Source of the DNA: Trochalopteron elliotii
Taxonomy: Eukaryota > Chordata > Aves > Passeriformes > Leiothrichidae
Length of the DNA stretch: 64,000 nt
Direction: 5' to 3'
NCBI GenBank assembly: GCA_024734555.1
Contig: JANPWX010000009.1
Coordinates: 1,959,868 to 2,023,867 of the forward strand
Shown here: piece after piece, positions 38,851-53,400 of the stretch
Position numbering within the stretch: the stretch's first letter is position 1
Layout: every line of letters starts with the position of its first letter
Program-made: the position numbers and the translations under genes
The notes under the pieces: generated by a model
What the model was told of the DNA's origin: nothing
The model's database searches: none
Seen by the model: the letters and a program-made list of their open reading frames with translations, nothing else

Positions 38851-41800
38851 CTGTTCTCTACAGTAGGTTTTCCTGAGTGATTACAGAAAGTGTTTCTGGT
38901 TTTCATCTTATTTCACTCTAAGCTACATGTGTTAATCCTGTTTCCTTGAGTATTCTCCTTATTTCCTCTGTTGTTTAAGAGCCTGTGAGCAGCAACAATC
39001 TGGGGGGGAATTTGGATGGATGTGTTATTTTAAAAACATTTCAGTGCTCCTGTAACTCTGTTCCCCTTCAATATTTTGGCTAGAGCAAAAGGAACAGACC
39101 CAATTACATCTGTTTTGCAGGAATACACCACATTCACTGAAAACAGATGACATGAGCAAAAATTCAGATAAAACATTTGACATCATCTTCATATAGTTCA
39201 CAACAGCTACATTGTTTCACCATTCCTTTAAAAAAAAAGGTTGAACCTTTACTTGGGTAAAGGATGTTTATTCACAATGCTGGTTCAAAAGGAAACCATT
39301 GAGATGGACAGGATACCAAACACAGCAGATGAGGAACACGAACAGCATCCTGAACTAGAGAGAAATGAGAGCCAAAGGACCGGCACTGAGTTCCACTCGT
39401 GGAGCTGCAGCAGCAGCCTGGAAAACAAGCACTCCCAGCACACTCTACCACCATGAAAACACTTGACACAAATCACATGTTTGAGGAGTTTCAGGAGTCA
39501 CATGAAACATATTCACATCCAAACAGCAGCATGAGCAGCCACTGCTTCCCCACAGTGCCACAACTGCTCCCAGCAGATGTGCAGAGGACGGGCTCCCAAA
39601 GGCACAGGTGACTAAACACACACCACTCGCCTTTCCAAGTTAATGAGGACACACACCCCTTTACTAGTAATTGTTAGAGTAAATCAACATCTGGCTGAAC
39701 AAGCTCAACTCCTCCCTGTGCAGAGCTACCAGTGCACACAGCTTGATTTTTAAGCGTAATTATGAATGGGAAAACGCTCATGCAAGACTAGCAGTCTCCC
39801 AGAGCTACAGTTGTTCAGGGTGCACTCTTGTTCCTTCCCATGTGTCTTGGCAAAGCTGCATAAATTTTGAAAATTGAGCCCACTGTTCTCTTTCCCACAG
39901 GCACCAAATTCCCCCTTAGCCTATACAAACTCTTTTCCCAGGAAAAATAATTTCAAAAAATAACTGGCCTTCATTGTTTAACAATTTATTTTTTCAAACA
40001 AATTCACAACCAAGGCTGACATACAGTGCACATATTTTGCATTCCCAATTTTTATTGCTGCCTCACAGACCACTGTTTCCCATCATTTGCTCTTGTAAGC
40101 CCATAGTTTCCATTACAGACTACACAAACACCTAAAATAAAACACTTCATTCAGCATGCAATTTAGGTTTTATTTTTTAAGGTTTTTTTATGAAATTTGG
40201 TTTTTGCCTACTACCCTTTCTAGAATCACATTCTGTGCTAAAACATGGAGACTCAAACATATATATCCTCCCCAAGAAATAACTGTGGCTTTTAGTTTGT
40301 CGATGCTTTTTTTAACTCATAGTTGCCCATTCTTGAAGGTCTAGTAAAACCTGAAGGGCTATTTTTAATTTTTTTTTTTTTTACTCAAGAGCCCATAAAA
40401 ACAGTGCTTGTATAATCACACTGTAGGACTATATTTTATAAAATAAGATATTACAAAATTACACAAATGTTGACTCAAAATAGCCAACACACTGGCACAA
40501 CTGCTCAGCTAGACACGTATTTAAGATTAAATGACCAAAACTATGTGAAGCAGGAAGTGAAGGCAGACCCACAAACTCATGTATTGGTAGATAGTTTAAG
40601 ATGAGCTTACCAACATTAGGAACACTTATTATTTTTACTAAGAAACCTAAGGGGAAATAATAAACATTTCAACTGAGGTTGCAACCACATTTTATAGCCT
40701 ATAGTTTAATTTTCCATTATATAAATGTTTAATCATATGCAAATCATAAACATCATGTGCAAACCATACTTCCAAGAGGGAAGGGAGAAGGGAAGAAGAA
40801 AGACTCATAAACTAATTCAATAAATTTTAATAATATTTAAGCAAAGTTTCAAAATCAGCATTGAAATGTCACTAGTAGTCTAAATGAACTACTCATTTTT
40901 CCCTTCTTCCAAACATCTATATTCTTTCCATGTATTTTCTCCATGAACTTCAGAGCCTTGTGGGCAGACTTGGTATTGCTGATTGCAATGTCTGGATATT
41001 GCTGAAGAATTTAGATTAACTAAAAACTATAAAAAGCAAGTCGACATTACTTAGATAATTTCTTACATTACTTAGAAAGATACTTTCTTACATGCCATTT
41101 TCAACAGTGCAATATTGGCAGGTTCAAGCAAGAAAGTTTTCTGTTCTTCTAAAAAAATACAATTAAGACTGACATTGAAAAAAGGTATCTATATTTATAT
41201 CCTTTATCCACTGAAGAGCCTTTCTCAAAGCTATTCTATTCATTTTAGGCTCAAAGTGTGTTTACAAAGCATCTGTCTCAATCATATGTGTGAAGTCTTT
41301 ATATTATTTCTTGCACGTACAACAAAACCATGCACAAAAGAATGTCCTTTCTATTTACGTAATTGTTAGAGAATGAGGAAAGGTAGAAATAAAAATAGCA
41401 ATTGCAGAACATTATTCAACTTTTAGAACACTAGTAGCACAGGGAGAGGGGGAGAGCAACAGAGACAGACGAATACAGTTAGTGTTTGTTATACGTGTTG
41501 TGAAAACCTTTCTGATGAACAGCAGTGTAATTTGAACAAAACTCCCTCCCAAATTTTGGCAGGTGTAGAGATGTGCAATAGATCCTAAGAACTGTCTAGA
41601 CTTTTCTGTCTAAAATAACCACCACGCAAAGCACCCCTGAAGACATTCAATACCTTGCATTCATGCAAAAACATTAGGACAGAGCTTACACTTAAGGATT
41701 TGCGCTGATACCAATCTCAGTCTGTTTCCACAATTAAGAAAGTTATTTTGTATAAGAATTGAGGGGAAGAAAGAAGCAACTTGGAGCGAGTTAAGAGCGA

Positions 41801-44800
41801 GGCTTGGGTCCAAGCCATAACTATCGGTTTTCTATTCAGACAGAATTAACATTTCTATAGTTGAGAGATGTCAGCCATCGAGCAGTGGCATACCTGACTC
41901 CCCAAAAACTAGAGGTGTGTTTTGTGAGCAGAGTCGTCAAGCAGTTTCACGCTTTTTTGCTCAACTTCTGCGTTGGACACTAGCAAACAATTTACCTACC
42001 ATAAAGCAACAATTAACTCATCTATTACAGGCACAGCTGACTCACCACCTCTTTTTTCCTCCCTCACTCCTTTTCTTGTGATACCACAGTCAACAGAGTC
42101 ATCAACACTGAGAGGGGCAGGGGCAGGGCAGAGGGGGCAGAGAGCAAGGCAGAGGAGACAGACAGGGGCAAGGGAATGAGGACGGCATGGGGAGAGGAAG
42201 ATGGAATGTGACAGGGATTGCTTCCCATACATTCAAGAACTGGAACAGATTCTCAGGACAGCTCATAAAATGTCAAAAGTTGACACCAGGAAGCAGGAGG
42301 AGCACAAGCCACTTGAACAGAGGAAGAACTCACAAGTACCAAACCTTTTCCTTCACCTAGCAGGAATGTGGGGATCATTGTTCACTGCCTCAAGGAAACA
42401 AAGCATTATTTATGATCATGTTCTCTCCTCTGTTGGGCGACTCTAACAAGCAGGCAGCACCTGGTATCTCAGGGCAGAACCAAGGTTCAACTACAACCCT
42501 CATCCCATTAAGGGGCTCCCTGGGACCTTGGATAGCTGGTTAGGATAAGACTGCCAAAGTCATCTTTGCCTCATCACCTTAAAACTGACCTTCCCACCTA
42601 AAAAAGTCACTCTTATTCTGGTCTCCTCTTCAGGGTCTATACAGTTGACACTTTTAGTATCCAAAAATTCCCTGCACACATCAACTTCATCCCTCCCAAG
42701 ACTTGAAAGATAATCAGTCCCCTGAGAATCCTTGGCATATGCCACAGTATGTGTCATTATACTGTCATTTACATTCTACATCATTTTATAACAGTTACTG
42801 TGATAGCTTCCTCCCATCATTTCCTCTATTCCCATAATTGGAAGAAATTAATCAAAGATAAAGCAAGAGGGAATCAAGCCAGCAAATGAATGCTAGAAAG
42901 AGAAAATAACTACTTCATAACCAGATGAACCAGCACCTGAGAAGGCAAATGAAAATAAGGAAAAAGTGTCTGCAAGGCAGCCAAAAGCTGAAGCAGCTGA
43001 GTAGGACAGATACAGGGTGAAAAGAAATAAGAAAAGTTCAAGGAGAAGAAAATAAATACTCAGTTTTCTTTAATACAGAACACAGTGGGAAGGTTTTACA
43101 CAGTAACATCACAGATGTCATTCTCCTGCAGTATTACAAACAGAACCAGGGATGACTTTAACAGAGGAATTCAAGGTTCTTTAAATGGAGGATAAAAAAT
43201 TAAATCTACAGCAGTCAGTAGAAACTTTTGAGCCTAGGTAAGAACTGACTTCCTAGAACTTCACATGCCTGATTGTTAGCTATCATCAATGTTTTCACGT
43301 TAATCTTTCCAAAAGTTTCCAAAACAAGAGTTTAGTTATCAACTACTGTAAGCCGCTTTTAGGGGCCAGAAAAGAGCTCCAAGCTCTTAGTTTTCCAAGA
43401 AAATGCCTTCAAGAGATCTTTGTTCTATTGTCTAGTAGAAACGTGAAAAAACTTCCTCGTTCCACTTTCTACTCTCATGTAATGTCACAATTAGTCATAA
43501 CACTGTCACCATCTGAAGTATCAATCACTTAAAACAACACAGAGTCAAAGAGCAAGAGTTGCTTATTATCACCACGGAAAAATGCCTCCTGCCTAACCAG
43601 ATTGTTTATAAAGTAAGTTCTCCTCATGAAGTCAATTGTAGGCAAGTCTTCTATGGTTTTGTCTGAGCACCTGAATCCTGATGAAGCAGGCACAACGTGC
43701 TGCCTCACCAGGCACTGGGTACAGCTTTGCTGAGGACAGGCATTGCCAAGAGCAGCCAGAATGGCACAGAAGTTTCTTGTCAGTCTTCCTCATGACACAG
43801 GGATGGTACCAGACAAATTGCTGGGCTCTGCTTGCCAGCCCGGATGCAAAGGGCAGCTCTCTCATTAAGGTCACAGCAGGACAGGGGGAAATGGTGAAGC
43901 CTTCAACCTCAATAATGAGTGCTTTACTGTCCCTGCTGTAATCCCCCCTGACTGACAGTTCCACAAAAAGGCTTTTGCAACATGTTTCTATTTCCAGTAT
44001 TTTCAACTAATATATTTAGCCTGGAAAAACAGGCTCCATACTCATGAATTCATGTTACCTCAAAATAAATCCATTCATTCCATTCAAATCCATCCATAAA
44101 TCCCTTAGCTTTTTTTTTTAAATAACCACAAAACTGAAAGCTTTGCCTTGTAATAAAAGAACTGGTGGGTAAATTTGGGTTGTAAGCTATCCTGACCAGA
44201 AGGGAAAGAGTGACTATACTATGTTTAACCTTTAGTTGCTCAGTATAGATACAATCTCAGACAGACAGGCCTTGTGTCATGCTACACTTTTTAATCAGTC
44301 CGCCCTACAAAGCCACTGATCGCAACCATCCTGGCAACACCTATTACCTTGGTCCAGACAGTAAATCTGAGGAGAACTCTAAGCTTTAGCACTTCACAAT
44401 CATGAAGTATGTTCAGGAAGAATCAAAATAGCTTCCTGAACCCCTCAAATAGTTCAGAAGTTTTATAAGGCAAGACTTCTTGCTATAAAAGTCAGAAAAA
44501 TTTACTCAAATTTTCCTCAAAAAATATTTTCAGGAAACTGAGCAGCCATGTAATAAGTTTTACAGCAGAAAATTCTTTGGGGAGAAGGACATGATAAAGG
44601 CCTGTAAAGCCAAAAGTGGCCAGAAAGAACACCAATTGCTCATCATCTCTTCCAACACAGGAATCAGAGGGTGAAGCAAGCAAATAACAGGTCCAAACAA
44701 GTAATAAAGGAGTGATTCTTCACACAGCAGTATGCAATTAATGTTCAACACAGGTTCAGGGAAAGGTGAAGAGGCTCATGGAAGAAAGTGCCACAGAAGT

Positions 44801-45020
44801 CAAGTCTGACCCTGACAGACTCAAACAGAGATGGTTTAAGGCTTGAGGAAGCCTACAAGAGGAAATACGTGTCATTGTTCTGCTTACACTGCTTAATTGA
44901 CCCCTTTTTGCCAAACATTATGGACAGGACATTTAGCTAGACAGCAGAGAACACAGGACTATCACAGCTGTGCCATACACCTCACCAAAATGATGGCAGC
45001 TTCCCTTTTAATTACTTTTA

Positions 45021-45250
45021 GAAACATAGAATGGTTGAGGTTGGAAGGGACCTTAAAGATCATCTATTTTCACATCCCTCCCTGCACCCCCCCAGAATGG
45101 GCAGGGACACCTTCCACTAGACCAGGTAGCTCAAAGTCCCATCCAACCTGCCACCGAACATTTCCGGGGATGGGCCACCCACAGCTTCTCTGGGTATCTT
45201 GTTCCAGGGCCTCACCATTGTCACAGTAAGGGTGAGCTTCTGTTCTAAGA
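45021..45250 (-). repeat. CR1 LINE fragment in intron 1
   Basis: The plus strand starts at ATAGAATGGTTGAGGTTGGA and continues GGGACCTTAAAGATCATC, then a diverged CAACCTGCCACCGAACATTT and GGGATGGGCCACCCACAGCT. This is the reverse complement of the avian CR1 3' end. It is the clearest and least diverged CR1 copy in the window, and lies in the same orientation as CNKSR3. Confidence 0.92.
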
Positions 45251-46162
45251 CTTAAAACTCTCTCTCTTCACTTGTGAAAGCTACTCTTGGTTTTAATATT
45301 TTCTGTAATGGTGACACAAGACTTTCCTAAAAAGGCAAAACTCTATATTGAGTAATTTGAGTTGGGGAGGTAGAGGGGAAGAAGAAAAAGCCATACACCA
45401 ATATTGAATTGTGATATCAATTTAGGCCAAAGATAGAACCAAAGCTTTTACAGACCAGTTAAAAAATACAGCAAAAAATTTACCCTAGTAATACTAGGAA
45501 ATAGATCACAGTGAATCACATGAATCACACAGCTGCTCTCATGGGTTCAGTAATCCAGCTTGAGATACTAACATCAAATGGAAAATTGCTAGAGTGAATT
45601 AATTTATAAATTGTACCTTTGGTTGACAATGAGTGAACTTGCATCAGAAATTCAAAAAGAGATTTGACATGGAGAAATGGTAGTGTACAATAAGCAGTGA
45701 TAAAGGCAATTCTGTAATAGTTGAGAAGTTAATGGCATTTAATCCCAAAATTTCAACTAAAACTCAAAGTAGAGTTGACATTTCTTTCTTTTTAATAGCT
45801 CCTTTTCAGATAATTCATGAAAAAAATAATTGAGGTGGGGAAAAAAACTTTCTTCTAACCTTTTCCATAGGGGGCTCCTTATTATGACATAGCTTTAAGA
45901 CTTCAAATTAAAGGCAAAATCAAAATGTAATGTTACAGAAAAATGAGTTGTGATGGCATGTCACATATCTAAAAAAAACAGGAAGAGGGAAAACATAAGT
46001 GGAATACAGCATAACATCATCCAGATTTAACCAAAAAAGCCTTTTTATGAAAGAGATAAAAGCATGAAAACAGTAGGTAAAACACACTTCACTATACTGA
46101 AAAATAGATCACTGTGCCAGAACCAGAGAGAGAGAAATTAAGTGGGCTATACAAGGAATAAT

Positions 46163-46184
46163 ATATATATAATATTATATATAT
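46163..46184. repeat. 22-bp perfect AT palindrome
   Basis: A pure A/T tract centred on AATATT with 11 self-complementary base pairs on each side. Confidence 0.95.
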
Positions 46185-48285
46185 GTTTTATTACATTCCC
46201 ACCAATTTGAAGGCAGGTATCAGAATACACATACGGTCATGCTTTTCACCAGCAGAACTAGACTGGATATCTGTACAAAGCTGTGGAGTCCTAGGCCACA
46301 ACCCTGCGTGGCTTTGGGGCCATCACACTCACTGGTATCACCCACTTCCCTATGAGACTGACTCATCTGTGAATATTCAGCCATTAAGTATCATTTGGAT
46401 TCAAGGGGTGAAATTTTGACTCCCCTGGGAGAGAGAGGGAAGAGGAAGAGGTGAGACACCTCCTTGTTCAGGAGTTACCACTCAGCCCCAGGCAGCCAGA
46501 CTCCACAGTGCTACCCCAAATACTCATCCTGGGGGAAAATGGGTTTCCAACAGAGAACAGGAACCACAAACAAGGGTTCATACTCAAACACCCAACAGCA
46601 TCATGATATCTTGCTGCTATCATTTCAGCTGTAACTCTTTGCTAATCCCACCTCCACCAGGAAAAGGACCCCTGACCAGAGAAAGATGAAGGATGAAAAA
46701 AGAAGAGAACTGATGCACACTGCTTTTTCCTGCTGATCTTGGTGTATCTTCTGTATGCATCAGGGATGAAGTTCCATATGATGCAGTAGCTTCACACAGA
46801 GCAACACTGGTTTTCTCTTTTAAGAACCAGCTGCATCAGTCACTGACCAGCTACGTTTTGCAAAATCAATCCTTGCATGCTTTAACAGATTTTGTTTGGC
46901 GCTTTACATGAATGAGATGGAAGCAGAGCATATCCATATGTTCTGTGCAGACAGACCTGGCACTCTTAGTTTCAACAAAAGATGCAATGAAAGCCAACAC
47001 TCAGCAAATGCATGCAAACACATCATTAAAATAGAGAACACACCTGCTTTAGGCAGACAAGCCCAAAAGCTTCCTAGCTAATGCCACAGGATGTCTTCAG
47101 GGACACTTCTGACAACACCCTCCCCCACTTCACAGTAAAAACAATATCCTACTTCTGGCAAGGTGCAACTTGTATTCACCTGTGGGTGCTGCACAGCAGC
47201 AAGCAAGGCAATATGAACCAAACAGAATGGCAGTATGTTGTAGGTGTAATGAGGCCCTTTTCTTTCGGCAGCATTTGTTGCTCCAGTATCACTCAAGAAC
47301 TACTATAGACTCCAAACTGAAACAAGAAAACATCTTTTTTTTCCCCAATGTACTAATACATGCAAAGGTGTGCCTCCTTGTCTGTTGGTTGCATTTAAAA
47401 CAACAGTAGTTAAATAGGTTTAGAATGGCTCTAAATTGACACACAAGCACTTCAGACAGCATAACCCAGAGCTTGCTATTCTTTCTCACCCTAACTCTTT
47501 ACCATTACATCTAGCAACCCACTTATACCCCCCAAAAATCATTTTAAACCCACAGAGACTGACAGAGCATACTGTGGTAGACTACTGCAGTGGCAGAAAA
47601 AATGCACACTTTTAAAAAAAATAACGGGGTTTTAAACAAAAAAAGATTGTTCATTAACTAATTCATGCAAACTTTTGATAGTCATCATGCCCAGTGAACC
47701 AAACCTAGGGTTTGTCACAACCTAATAAAATCATTTTGCTGGTGAAGACATGACTAACAGTGTCAGCAAATACAGAGCTTTTAGCACAGTAGGATAATCA
47801 CCTGGTGTGACTTCACAGTTGCATATATTATGTGAGCAAGAAAGACAATCAAATAAATACCTATACTGAGAGACATGCATCAGGACTCAAAATACTGCCA
47901 GCTTCTTCCTCCAGCCTAAAGAATTCTCTTCCTTAGTGGTCTGTAACTGATATGGTGACTAAACAAAAGATGTTGCTTAAACAGGGCATCACCAGAAGTG
48001 AGTACTTGGTTACATTACACCAGCATACAGCAGCTTCACTCATTTCACACATGCACTGAGTGCAGAACTGTTCCACATACCTCAGAATATAATATGTCCT
48101 ATGGACTGTTAGTGACACAACACATCATACTCATGTACTGTGCCAGAATTCTGACAATGAAACTTTCACCAAAGTTTCAATGTGGGGAATCTGTTCCACC
48201 CTGGGTTTGAAAACCACACTCCTCTTGGATACACACAAGTTGTTTCCCAACAACTCAAAAAACCCTTAAGTCTTTCTCCAGCAGA

Positions 48286-48299
48286 AAAAAAAAAAAAAG
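48286..48299. repeat. Short poly-A run
   Basis: About 14 consecutive A on the plus strand in intron 1. Confidence 0.85.
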
Positions 48300-49669
48300 G
48301 CAAGTGGTAATATCAAAAGCAGAAAGTGGAGAAAACCAGATGATTCCCCTATTCGTTTTTCTCAGCCCACTAAAGATTTTTCACACTAAGTACACTTTAA
48401 GACATGCTGGCCGAGACATTTTAAATTGTACTCAAACAGGACTTTGCAACTTCTATAGTCACGGTAGGTCTGTTCACCTAAAAATTGTTTTGCTTCATTG
48501 ATGCAAACAACAGCTTTGCCTAGTAGGGTTTTGGCAAGAATGAAAGCACAGTGGTGTCTGGCCATTGAAAGCTGCAGTTGAGAAAAATTTACAAACAAGG
48601 CCTTTGTCCCTCCCTCCATACAGTGCTTGGCTTTATAGGGAATCAATCCCCTTCACCATGTGTTCCCTCCTGTACAGAGCTGCAGAAACAAAGCACCCAT
48701 TTGTCCCCTTCTGCAGCTAGGTGGCAAGAGGAACAGGGGTGGGAGAACAATTGCCATTTCAGCTTCAGGCTGGTCCAGCACCCTGACTCACTCTCTCAGC
48801 AAGGAGGCCTCATGCAGGAGGACAACACAACCTCAAAAGATTCACTGGATCCCAGACAGCACAAAGAGATGTACAGCTGGTTACTGCCAACTCACTTTTA
48901 CCAAAAACTGAGCTAAAGCTCCCCCACGCCACCAGAGAGCCTTGTCCCAGCCACGTACCATCAACATCTTGCAAGCAGAAGGCAAGCCATGAGGATGTCT
49001 GTGCCTCAACTATCACAATAGCACTTCAGAGGTTCAGCAGCAGCTTCAGCCAGCATAATGGGCTGCAAATTGGAAAAACACATAGGAGGACACAACCTAG
49101 TCTGCCATCTCTGCTCTGGAGTTACTGCCAAACATAAGGGCAGAAAGATGCAGGGGGTGGGGGACAGACAGACAGCAGAAAATGGCACAACTGTGCCCAG
49201 GAGAGCTCCTCTATCTGAGACCTGACTTGTGCATTGTGAGAGCCCCCACACACTCCTCACTAGACTGGCTGCAGACCCCACTTAGAGACGTGTATTTCCT
49301 CACACCCATTAACAGCTCCAAAGAGAAGCCCAAAAGAAATCTTTACTGCTGCTACTAACAGATACAGATGTTTTCACTAAATCAATGCAACCACAGAGGA
49401 AATACATTTCCCAGAATTTTCCAGCTCACACAACTATGCTGAATTTGTTGTGTGGTTTCTTTTTAATACCACTATTCTAACACACAGATTTTACTGGAGA
49501 ATTTTTACTCAAAACAAGTCTTTAAAACACTACCATTTTGTTCACAGAAGTATAATAGCACTGAACATAAAATAGCTCTAATGTTAGCTATGGAGTCATT
49601 CACAAGATTACAAGAACCAGATTTTTTTTTGTTGTTTGTTTGAGGGAAACAATTTAGTTTTAATGTTTC

Positions 49670-49711
49670 AATACATATTGTGGAATACATATTGCAGAAC
49701 ATATATTGCAG
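49670..49711. repeat. 14-bp tandem repeat, three copies
   Basis: Units AATACATATTGTGG, AATACATATTGCAG and AACATATATTGCAG directly adjoin. Confidence 0.9.
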
Positions 49712-49906
49712 CTTAATCCATAGCAGGAATAGGAAATAGTTTCAGTCTCCAGAGGCAAAAACTCTAGAAGCTGTGGAAATTATGGAATCTGGACTCAGCC
49801 TGTAGTTCATGATGCATGGCTGAAGACCACCTCTTTAGTCTCATTCTTCCCATTGTCTGTCTCACTCCCCTCTCCAACATCCCTGGTCCCCTTCTTTCTC
49901 ACCTCT

Positions 49907-50010
49907 GATTCACAGAACAGGTAAAGTTGGAAGGCACCTCCTTCCAGGTGGGGTCTCCTGATCCAACCTCCCTGCACCATACTACCTGCCCCAGAAAACC
50001 TTCCAGGTCC
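49907..50010 (-). repeat. Probable CR1-type fragment
   Basis: The plus strand has CACAGAACAGGTAAAGTTGG followed by AAGGCACCTCC and ATCCAACCTCCCTGCACC, the same order as the reverse-complemented CR1 3' end, but diverged and interrupted. The sequence after 50010 is not recognisable. Confidence 0.5.
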
Positions 50011-50148
50011 ATAGCAAAAGTGAGGAAAACTACAGGTGATGAGGGGATCTCACCATGTGCTCTGGCTGTATCTGAACACATTCTGGGAGACATGCCAGGG
50101 CACCAGAGAAACACTGCAAATAGCAGGCTGGACCAACATTCCCCATCC

Positions 50149-50180
50149 CTAGTGTACCAGCACACTAGTGTACCAGCTGG
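50149..50180. repeat. 16-bp tandem duplication
   Basis: CTAGTGTACCAGCACA followed directly by CTAGTGTACCAGCTGG; 13 of 16 positions are identical. Confidence 0.9.
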
Positions 50181-50405
50181 CAACAAATGACACCGTGTAA
50201 GGCACAGGTTTAGGCACAGCTTTGGGGAATTATAGGCACCATACACGGGGGAACCAGTGGCAGGACTGCACTCGGCACCATGGATTTAAGGAATATAAGG
50301 CTCTTTAATACTTGATAGGACATTGGACAAAAGACAGTGAATGCTACAAAAGAGAGGACAATGAGAAATATAGTGCGGTATAGGACACAGGGTTGTACTG
50401 CTTGC

Positions 50406-50423
50406 AAAAAAAAAAAAAAAAAA
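50406..50423. repeat. A18 homopolymer
   Basis: Run of 18 A on the plus strand. No flanking element identified. Confidence 0.95.
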
Positions 50424-53400
50424 TTAACTCCTTACAAAAGGGTATGTCTTTTGGCAGGTTTCATTCCAACCATCACATCTCCTTAATCCAGTTTTCCAAG
50501 CAGCAGACATGTGAAGTTAAACTTACCTACCATTCCTACCATTGTACTTTTCCAGTTTACCTAACTTCATTATTACTATAAAGTAATAAAAGTTACTAAA
50601 AGTAATTTACAACCAAATTCAAACAATTTTCATAAGAGCAGACATAGGAACACTCATGGACAACTTAATTAGCCTTTTCCCTTATAGAGTCTTGGAATTT
50701 CAATTGTAAGGTTAATGCATTCACAGTAACAAGCAGTTTACCTCAGCACCATCACAAGATGAAACTTCAAGGTGTCAAAAATTCAAAGGTGTCTGAAAGA
50801 GGAAGTGTTTCTGCTTCACAGAGAGGTAACCTCAGAACAGTCACCTGTATTTCCACCTATATTATCTTTCACCTACTGACACTTCAAAGCAGTGCTTCTT
50901 CAATTCATTATTTTCATGCATTTAACTATTCTCTTTGTCTACATGGCATCACTGAATTCTTATGAATAATCATTTTTTCCTCATTCTCAGATTTTTCCTG
51001 TGCCACTACACAGTTGGGCAGGGGGGGTTTGTTTGTTTTTTATTATTTTGTGTGAATTTTTTGTTTGTTTTTTCTTATCTTAAAAACAATGTTACATTTA
51101 GAGCTTGTTTTAGCGAAACATTTTCTCTGTAAGTTAACTTTTTTTTTTTTAGGAATGGCTTTCATACCAAACTAATTAATCAAGTTTTAAAAAAAAACCA
51201 AAACATAATTCCCATGCTTGTGTCAGTTAACACAAATTCAGTAGCTGAAAGAAAATGAACTGGTAGATAAAGGAAACCCTTACAAAAGGCACAAACTGGC
51301 AGATACCTCCTAAAACCCTCAAGCCGGTTATGCCAAACTTCACATCAGCCACTTTACTGCTGTACAGTAACCCAGGGGAAGGATTTTCTAAATTGGATTT
51401 TAAATAAGGCTGGATGGATTGGATAACATTTGTGAAAGTGGTACATAACCACTTAACAGCCTCTCTTCCAAGAGATTATTAAGTGGACAATATCCCCTTA
51501 AAGCTTTTGAGTTCTGTATTTGCAAAACAGACACACGAAGGGATGAAAATCCCATAAATGGTTTGCATTCATAATGTCTGACACAATTTAGTTTCTTGGG
51601 AGCACCCTACAGGTGTGAATGTGTGCATGCATACAATCTTTCACAATAAGGCCCTGATGCTGAACCTGTAACATTACTTTAAACACCAAAAATAACCTAC
51701 TGTCATCCTGCTGCATTAAACAGGCGGAAAACAGGCCAGAAACATACAGATGCATACAAATGCTGTCTTAAAAACAATGGTTGCAATAATTTTTACATCT
51801 GTTTTTTTAATGCCATATACTCCCCTCCCCAATTTCTATTCTTAGGGTCACCTAGACATTTTCTATTTTTCTTCTACTTAGTGCTGCACTTACATTTCAA
51901 ATAGCATTAAGCTTAAAGAAACACATCAAGCATTCTCTTAGTGCTCAGATTTTTTGGCAAATCAGTACCAAGAATATAAGTAATGAGAAGCAGTAAAAGC
52001 AAGGTTTCATGTGAAACTGAGTGCCTTGTATGTGACCAACACTATACTTGAAGAATGGGGTAGAAAGAAGAATTAAGTTATATTTCATGAGCACTGCAAA
52101 ATTTTAAATGCTTTTCTTGTCCCTGAAATACTGATTTGGAAGAAGCCAGGACATTTATTTCTAACATTTACGTTGTTTTGTTAAAATGTCGTCTGATGGT
52201 TATAAGGGCTGTTTGAAACTGGAAGGTGCAAAAACTTAGAAGCAGATGTTTGCCCATTAATAAAAAGATATTACATCCAATCTAGAAATAACAAAAATTT
52301 TATTTAAGTGCAGTTCTTTGTTTGTTTTGACCAACTTCAAGTTGCCTGAGCAGCCTCTCTCCTGGATGCGTACTGCATCTCACATATTACAGAGCCTTAT
52401 TTCCAAGCTACCTAAAGAGATCTAATAACCTCTTCAAGTCCTCAGATCAGACTTCTGCCAGTCAATCTGCCACACGGTCAGCACTGTGTAGCAATCTCCA
52501 GTCAGTGATTGACTTTTCAAACTTCCAAATCATAAGAAATTGCTCATTGAGCCCAAAGTACTTGGAAACATAAATTCAGAGGTAATACTTTGGTGGGCAC
52601 TTTGCAAGGGAAGACAGAACCTGCAATCTCTTTGAACCTCTTTAACCACTGAGAGTGCCCCCACTTGTTAACTTTATGGAAATGAACTTTTAAGATGGTG
52701 ATTTATGGAAGCTTGCTTGTTCACTTTTTAGTTTCTCTTACAGGCACTGTAGCGACCTTATTTACACCCGAGTTAATCATTAGGTCGTTACATGAGGTGG
52801 GGAATGCTGGGGGAAGGGAAGAGAAGGGGAGGCAGAGGTGGAATGAGGAGGGTTTATTTTCTAAATTAAAGGCATTAGTGATATTTAGAAGTTATTGAAG
52901 CAGCAAAGAAAGTGTCTCACACATTAATCTCTGTTGATGCAGACTTGGCTTCACATCCCCAAACCGAGACCACTACTGAGAGTGACACCTTCCCCACGTT
53001 CTCTCTACTAAAGCTTCCAGGAAACCCACCAAGCCCAGCTGTGCTCTCTGCACCAGTAGTAGAGACCCCTAAGCAGCAAACTGTGAACAATTTATTTGCA
53101 AGCTGTCATCGCAGAAGCCACCAAGCACTCCTGTCTTCTGCTCACCATTAGCTGGAAAAGAATGAGGGCTCTCCATATAAGGGCTAAAGCAATTAATTTT
53201 TTAAAAAAGAAATGCATGCTGCCTTTTGCCACATGTATAAGCATCTTCTTTTCGATGGGGAAAAAAAGTCCAAATACCTCTGAAAACTGTTGTAAAACAG
53301 CCAGGAGACAAGTAAGTTACATCAAGTAAGTGACAAGTTACTCAAGCAAGACCAACATGACAGAATATCATCTAGGAAAGATCACATTAACAGGAAATAC

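Noticed and set aside
48578..49281. Group of open frames on both strands in intron 1 around 49 kb
   Set aside because: No homologous family recognised, low-complexity composition and no splice signals that join them.
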